Shown here piece by piece: positions 58,142 through 64,000 of a stretch of DNA of 64,000 bases (its first letter is position 1; the number at the start of each line of letters is the position of its first letter). The DNA is taken from contig OX328103.1 of NCBI GenBank assembly GCA_946811185.2, forward strand, positions 3,848,132 to 3,912,131, in the 5' to 3' direction. The DNA is from Hippopus hippopus. Its lineage: Eukaryota > Mollusca > Bivalvia > Cardiida > Cardiidae. The notes under the pieces were generated by a model. That model was not told the origin of the DNA and made no database searches. It saw nothing but the letters and a program-made list of their open reading frames with translations. The translations under genes and the position numbers were made by a program.

Positions 58142-58440
58142 AAACATGAGCACCACATGCGGGTGCCAACGCTCGGCTGAAAGTGCTTGATTTTCAGTGA
58201 AAATTGTTAAGTCAAAAAAGGGGCATAACTGTGTCAAAAATACTTTTATGGTTTTCTGCCCCTGTTGTATGGGTTCTCCTTTTGATAATTATCAACTTGT
58301 CTGAGTTTAAAATGAATATCTTCAGTATTAACAGAGAGATCATAAAATGTCAAAGTTTTTGCATGATGCTGACGACACCAGAGCTACGACAATACCTCGA
58401 CGTGTTCTTCCAAAACAGCCGAGCTATCAAGAAGAAGTAA
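58142..58440 (-). repeat. Family D dispersed repeat
   Basis: Minus strand: GAGGTATTGTCGTAGC..., GCAAAAACTTTGACATTTTA, GTTGGCACCCGCATGTGGTG. Confidence 0.65.
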
Positions 58441-58734
58441 TACAGAACAGTGTATAAATAAAGAAAATATGATTTTTAAATAAAATTCTAGGAGTGATTA
58501 CATTATGAAAAAAATATCCCAGAATTAAAAATTCAAATGAACAAATTTTTTTGGTTCAACCCCCTTTCCCTAATGTAGATGCCATTTGCCTCTTATAAGG
58601 AAGCAGTCCTTGGAAAACATGGAGAGAAATTAGTAGAAACAAGCTATCGCTGTCACACTGTTTGATGTGATTCTCAAAGGCTCCAAAAAGTAAAGCTCTA
58701 AGACTTGCTTTGTTTCAGAATATCACACAAAGTT

Positions 58735-59962
58735 TAAAACAAGAGGGCCATGATGGCTGTGTATTGCTCCACTGGCTTATAATAAAAACCCTACACGCAA
58801 AACATTACAATACTTGGCCAATTGGTTTCAAACAAGAAGGCAAACAAAATTTTCTCTTTAAAACCCCACAAGAAATGTACGACCCAACAGCACTACAGAG
58901 CTATAATTACGTGAATCCTTGTAGAGGTCCATAAAATAAAGCCCCATACCAAATAATACAGGTGTAGAAAGTATGGTTAAAAACAAGAAAAATTTCAAAC
59001 TTTCCCAGATAAAAGGCCCTGTAACACATTAGACCCCTGAGACGGGGCTAAATTTGGTAGCCCTAGGTCTTATGGTAAGTAACAAGAAGATTTCTTAAGT
59101 TTTCACTATATAAGCTCATGTAAAACTTGTGACCCCTGGGGCGGGCCAAACTTGACCCCAGGGCTATAATATAAGCCCTCTTGGTAGAGGTCCACTAGAT
59201 AAAGCTACATGCAAAATTTGGTAGCCCTAGGCCTTATGGGTAGGTACAGGAAGACTTCTAAAGTTTTCACTATAAAAGCCCATGTAAAACTTGTGACGCC
59301 CAGGATGGGGCCAATTTTGACCCCATGGTTTAATTTGAAGAAACTTGATAGAGGTCTATTAGATAAAGCCACATGCCAAATTTGGCTAGGTAACTAATTT
59401 TTTTAAAATTTTCCCTATGTAAACCCATGTAAAATTTATGACTGCCGGGGAGGGGCTATAATTTGTGCACTCTTGATAGAAGCCCACTAGGTAAAACTAC
59501 AGGCAAAATTTGGTGGCCCTAGGTCTTATGGCTAGGTACAGGAAGATTTCTAAAGTTTTCACTATATAAGCCCATGTAAAACTTGTGATCCCTGGTGCGG
59601 GACCAATTTTGACCCCAAGGCTTTAGTTTGATGAAACTTGGTAGAGGTCTATTAGATTAAGTTACATGCCAAATTATGCAGCCCTGGGTCTTATGGTTTC
59701 AGACAAAAAGATTTCAAAGATCTTCAGTATTTTTTAGTTTTGTTGCCATGGCAACCACAGTTTCATAAGGAATTTTTTCAAGAAATTCTAGAGGACTTTG
59801 GGAGAATCATTTCTGTTAAGTTTCATCAAAATTGGATGGGTAGTTTCAGAGATGTTTGAAAAAAAAAAAAAGTTAATGCACATTTGGCAGATGGATGTGC
59901 AGGCGCATGACGGACACCAGGCCATGACATAAGCCCACTGGCCTTCAGCCAGTGGAGCTAAA
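58735..59962 (-). repeat. Long dispersed repeat with internal tandem units
   Basis: Right end is the complement of TTTTTAGCTCCACTGGCTGA (family E-type start); left end AAAACAAGAGGGCCATGATG. Contains about four diverged units of some 190 bp (GCCCATGTAAAACTTGTGAC, GGTCTATTAGATAAAGCC). No gene. Confidence 0.65.
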
Positions 59963-59979
59963 AACTTGTTCGGACAAAA

Positions 59980-60640
59980 AAAGGCATCAGAATAATTATT
60001 TATTGGCTGTTTTGTCTAGAAGATGTCAATTTCATTTATTTGGCAATCAAATAATAAATACCTGTAATTACAAACAGTATTTTCTACAAACTTTACAGTA
60101 AATAATTTTCTTTATTCTTTTTTTATATGACAAAATTTGTTCATGAAATGGTACCAGCATTTTCTCCTTTTCCCACAATGATTTCAAGTCCTCTACCTTA
60201 AGGTCATTAAAACATAGGATTCTTTTTCGGTAAAGGGTTAGGGAATGATTAATAAAAAGTCACTTTCATTCATTTAGAAATCAAATGTCTAATACTATAG
60301 TTTCAAACAGTACTTTCTACAAACTGACACCTGGCTCTGCGCTTAAATTTTTTTTTCATGCTCTCAACTCAGCAGTACATTCCAAGAGTTCGTCCCTGGC
60401 AGAAAAATGAATTTTAAAACTAGGTAAAAAGTTGTGAAGTTGCTCCATCTTTTGTGTACTCTTTATCTAGTTTCAAAATCATTTTTCTGCGAGGGACTAT
60501 AACTTGGGCCAACTGCAAAATAACAGATTGTCATCGTCACAATAATTTCCACACTTTGGAATGGTACGATTTCAATTTAAAGGAATCAAAACACCAGCAA
60601 TGTTAACTACTGGCTGCTACTAGGCCTTTAATGTGTCAAT
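59980..60640. repeat. Repeat mosaic
   Basis: A duplicated block (TACAAACAGTATTTTCTACA at about 60068 and TTCAAACAGTACTTTCTACA at about 60302) flanks a family A right half at 60115-60240. 60370-60632 is related to 63070-63316 (GGCAGAAAAATGAATTTTAA; AACAGATTGTCATCGTCACA). Confidence 0.5.
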
Positions 60641-60714
60641 TTCATTTGAAATTTCATGACTGTTTATCACAGAGTTCATATCTGGCCTTTTTGCTCCATT
60701 TCCGGATCTCTCCT

Positions 60715-61489
60715 TTAACTCTTAACAAAACGACAAAATTTTTAGACTGGTCCAAATTGAAAGCATTTGCAGGCGACAAAATAAATGTGACTGAAAAACT
60801 GAAAATTGTTTTTGAAAAGGTAGAAAACATTGTGGGAAAAGGAGAAAATGCTGGTTACCAGCATTTTCTCCTTTCCCCACAATGTTATCAAAAGGCTTCT
60901 TTCGCAGGGTTGTTAAAAGTCAGGATTGTGTGGTAAAGGGTTAACTCCTTACCAGACGACATATTTTCATACTTGTCCAAATTGAAAGATTTTGCAGACG
61001 ACAAATCGAACTTGGCTCCAATGATAGGATTTGTCTTTTAACCCTTTACCACACAATCCCGACTTTTAACGACCCTGTGATAGAAGCCTTTTGAAAATAT
61101 TGTGGGAAAAGGAGAAAACGCTGGTAACCAGCATTTTCTCCTTTTCCCACAATGTTTTCTACCCTGCTGGAAACTAATTTCAATTTTTGAGTTATATTCA
61201 TTTTGTCGTCTGCAAATGCTTTCAATTTGGACCAGTCTAAAATTTTGTCGTTTGGTAAAGAGTTAACTCTACCACATGAGTTAAATATAGACTCGTTCAA
61301 ATTGAAAGCATTTGCAGACCACAATTAAAATGTAGCTCAAATGATGGAATTAGTTTTTAATCGGGTAGAAAACATTGTGGGAAAAGGAGAAAATGCTGGT
61401 TACCAACATTTTCTCCTTTTCCCTCAATATTTTTGAAAAGTCTCTTCCTCAAGGTTATTAAAACTCGGGGTTATGTGGTAAAGGGTTAA
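60715..61489. repeat. Array of four family A MITEs sharing TTAA junctions
   Basis: 60715-60944 (+), 60941-61041 (+, truncated before the hairpin), 61038-61266 (-), 61263-61489 (+). Each junction has one TTAA. Three have 67-bp palindromes with at most a few mismatches. The array lies downstream of the minus-strand exon at 61706-61981. Confidence 0.85.
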
Positions 61490-61670
61490 AGGGTAGAAAA
61501 TATTGTAAAAAAGGGAGAAATAAGGGTTTCCATCATTTTCTCCTTTTTTCACAATGTTTTAAGAATCTTATTCCTCCGGTCTGCTATATCTGATCTTGTA
61601 AAAAAGGGAGAAAATAATGGTTACCAGCATTTTCTCCTTTTCTCACAATGTTTTAAGAATCTTATTCCTT
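61490..61670 (+). repeat. Duplicated family A hairpin fragments
   Basis: Two hairpin-plus-right-flank pieces, about 61490-61575 and 61595-61672, both ending TTTAAGAATCTTATTCCT, a boundary not seen in other copies, so one is a local duplication of the other. Confidence 0.65.
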
Positions 61671-61705
61671 GCTACATGTATATCCTGGGATGGTTTGGAA
61701 AAGGA

Positions 61706-61981
61706 TTACATTATTTCCATTTTCACAACTTTATCTGCACTATTCATATTTTCAGTGACAAGTCCCTCATCCTGTTTTCCTGTTTTGTATTTCATTGGGG
61801 TCATTTCTCCAATTTTCTCTCCATTTTCATTGACAATGAATACTCCCTCACTGCTCCCACCATGCAGAACCTTGTCAGAAGAAGTGTCGCTAATTACCAT
61901 AACGTCATTGTTCTGTGAAAGCTGACTGTCCTCTGTCAATGCCTTCTCTTGTTTTTCCAGGACACTTGCAGCTTCCAATAG
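61706..61981 (-). CDS. Probable 3'-terminal coding exon of an unidentified minus-strand gene
   Basis: On the minus strand a pyrimidine-rich tract ending TTTCTCTAG at 61982 is followed by an open frame to TAA at 61708-61706: 91 residues starting LLEAASVLEKQEKALTEDSQ. It is hydrophilic and acidic, rich in Ser, Glu, Asp, Asn and Lys, with VMVISDTSSDKV and VFIVNENGEKIGEMTP. No signal peptide, membrane segment or domain is recognisable. Composition and a good acceptor distinguish it from the repeat-derived frames around it. The rest of the gene would lie beyond the right edge or in small exons I could not place. Function unknown. Confidence 0.5.
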   Translation of the reverse strand, partial: LLEAASVLEKQEKALTEDSQLSQNNDVMVISDTSSDKVLHGGSSEGVFIVNENGEKIGEMTPMKYKTGKQDEGLVTENMNSADKVVKMEIM

Positions 61982-62040
61982 CTAGAGAAACAGGACAAAA
62001 AAATGTTTTAGGGTTTTTTTTGTGTGATCATTATTTGTAT

Positions 62041-62944
62041 AAACCCTTAGGCTGCTGAGTGCGACTTACTGACCTTTTGTAGACAGTGTAGATCAAGATC
62101 AGACTGCACAGAATGTGCAGTCTAATCTTGGATCTACACTGTCCGATAAGGAGATACTTTTCCCAATTTAAAAAAGTTTGAAATTGCATTACAGTCAACT
62201 CCCGTTTGAACGACATCCGATACATTGACATTTTCACTTACCAACACAAATTTGTTGGGAGTGGATTTACACAGTCTATTTTTCATCCGTTACAACGGAA
62301 TTCTTGTTTTCCGACACCGACACAATTTTTTCGGGAACGAAAGTACAGAATCCCTATATATTCTTATTCAATACATCGACACTATTTGTTGTCTTTTCGG
62401 GTAAATTCCCAGCGCTATTTTTAGCATCTTACGTAAGGTGATAATCGATAAATTGTGTGCGTGTATGATTAGGGTTTTCACCTTTGGCAATATCGATTAT
62501 CATACCGTCGACACAATGCCCCTAAACAATTAGCGTTGTAGGTTTAGCGTCATACTGTCGTAAGTATGCACAAAACGTGAATTATTTAGACCATTTTTAA
62601 CTGACGCGAATCATTTAGACCACTGTTTAACTGTAGACGAAAATGGTAAGTAGTCATTATGTTTTCAGTGATTGTCATTCAAACAACTCGTACGTATAGT
62701 CAGTGTAGATCATTTCATGAACTTTTAAATGTATTGTATGATTATATGTTGCATTTTAGAGCGTATATTATAAATAAATGACAAGAAACTCATCATATTC
62801 ATTTTCAATACACCGACATTTTTGTTACCACGACTTTTTTGCTGGAAACAAACATGGTCGTTGTAACGAGAGTTGACTGTATTTGGGTTTCCACTATCGG
62901 CTTGAAATTTTTTTTAAACTTATTTAGCAGGGTAAGGGTTGAAA
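62041..62944 (+). repeat. Family B hairpin MITE carrying an insertion
   Basis: Left CCCTTAGGCTGCTGAGTGCG, hairpin at about 62085-62145, right TTAGCAGGGTAAGGGTTGAA; interrupted at TA by a 688-bp element. Outside the insertion it matches the 7766-7978 copy. Confidence 0.8.
62192..62879. mobile_element. Tc1/mariner-like MITE
   Basis: CAGTCAACTCCCGTTTGAAC at the left and GTAACGAGAGTTGACTG at the right, flanked by TA on both sides (62190-62191, 62880-62881). No transposase frame. Interior repeats CCGACACCGACACAAT-like text. Confidence 0.8.
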
Positions 62945-63798
62945 TCCAAACAGTGGCCAAAAAGTAAATGATGTGGGTGTTAAAATGCATTCAAATTTAA
63001 ATCCTGCCATTTAAAGGTATAGAAATTATTGTGAGGATGAGAATCTATCATTGTAAGGTTGGCCTACAAGATTTTACGGGGGCAGAAAAATGAATTCCAA
63101 AACTACATGAAAGGTAGTCAGGTTGCTCTATTTTTCTGTTTACATTTTGAACTGGTTTTAAATTTTATTTTTCTGCCAGCCACTAATAATTTGACTGATT
63201 GTACAATAACAGATTGTCATCTTCACAATAACTTCCATATTTTTAAAAGGTATTATTTAAATTTAAATGCATTTTTACTCACATTGTGTACTTTTAGCTA
63301 CTATTGGGCCTTTAACATTTAGTCTGCATGAAATCAATTCAAACCCTTATGAAGATAATGTATAATGAACATCAAACTGCAAAAACATGACATGTCTGAT
63401 CTTGTATCTACATTAGGTAATATTCAGCATAATATAATAGTCAAAAGAGCCTGTCTCTTTGTGAAGATGCATTATGAGGAATTCAGTAAAAAGGATTCAT
63501 ATAATTTTTGTCAGAAATATTGTAAAATATGGATAATGAATTTAATTTTAAGTTTTGATAAATGAAAAGCTTTAAGAATAAAATTTGTAGAGAGGGGTAA
63601 GAGGACTTTTTACATCTGCAGGTGAATTAACGACTTCAAAAGCGTGGCTTCACTGTACTGTATGCATAATGCTAGTTTTTTGGTGTTTTTTTCTTACAGA
63701 CGATAAATCCTCTAGAAGATATCCTATACGGTTTTTGATCGTTTTGCAATACAAACATCATGCAATCATTTTTTGTGTGGAAAAGCAGCCACAGGTCA
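62945..63798. repeat. Dispersed repeat copy and unremarkable sequence
   Basis: 63014-63316 has TTAAAGGTATAG / TTGGGCCTTTAA-like ends and shares its middle with 60370-60632. The remainder shows no exon or RNA gene. Confidence 0.4.
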
Positions 63799-64000
63799 TT
63801 AACCCTTTGCCAAACAATCCCAAGTTTTATTAACCCTGAGAAAGAAAGCTTTTGAAAACATTGTGGGGAAAAGGAGAAAATGCTGGTAACCAGCATTTTC
63901 TCCTTTTCCCTCAATGTTTTCTACCTACTGAAGAACAAAATACTAGCATTTGAAAAACATTTGAATTGTTGTGCGTAAATTACTTTAATATGGATGTGTC
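63799..64000 (-). repeat. Family A MITE cut by the window edge
   Basis: TTAACCCTTTGCCAAAC left end and a nearly perfect hairpin; the right end runs off the window. Confidence 0.8.

Noticed and set aside
28364..61324. Recurrent peptides such as [13 protein letters not shown] and [17 protein letters not shown] in many short open frames on both strands, looking like a small protein family
   Set aside because: They are translations of family A MITEs. The same DNA gives different peptides in other frames, the frames break freely between copies, and the conservation follows the palindrome rather than codon positions.
61960..61982. Plus-strand splice acceptor GTTTTTCCAG at about 61960
   Set aside because: No plus-strand open frame follows; it lies within the minus-strand exon by chance.

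Overview
This is animal nuclear DNA: AT-rich, intron-rich, and packed with short dispersed repeats. The repeats (palindromic TTAA-ended MITEs and tRNA-derived SINEs) resemble sequences I associate with heterodont bivalve molluscs. That assignment rests on recall of repeat style, not on a search. No bacterial, phage or plasmid feature is present.

Positions 1011-43413 (+) hold one large gene, a secreted ADAMTS metalloprotease of the ADAMTS16/18 type. I could place twenty coding exons with consistent splice phases; together they encode 1119 residues, ending at a TGA. The order is end of prodomain, catalytic domain with an intact zinc site, disintegrin-like domain, first thrombospondin repeat (TSR1), cysteine-rich domain, spacer, seven further TSRs and a terminal PLAC domain. 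The signal peptide and most of the prodomain lie upstream of the window. The gene has two more C-terminal TSRs than I recall for vertebrate ADAMTS16/18. A second gene is indicated only by one probable 3'-terminal exon on the minus strand at 61706-61981, product unknown.

The introns and the 18 kb downstream are built largely from mobile-element remnants. Family A is the commonest: about 225 bp, TTAA at both ends, a 67-bp near-perfect central palindrome, and some fifty to sixty complete or partial copies. Family B (about 213 bp) and family C (about 270 bp) have the same plan, short inverted ends plus a central hairpin, but unrelated sequences. Copies of A, and of B with A, are often joined end to end across a single shared TTAA. 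Other repeats are a 4-kb fold-back element in intron 5 (15883-19928), a 1.25-kb hAT-like element with a 145-bp MITE nested in it (31648-32900), a Tc1/mariner-like MITE nested in a family B copy (62192-62879), several SINEs, and families named D to H here.

The observations most worth following are mirrored substitutions in the two hairpin arms of individual family A copies, the shared-TTAA arrays, family A ends lying 15-19 bp from two splice acceptors, tandem intronic copies of the first exon's 3' end with its donor site, and the enlarged C-terminal TSR array of the protease. No autonomous transposase, structural RNA gene or CRISPR array was found.
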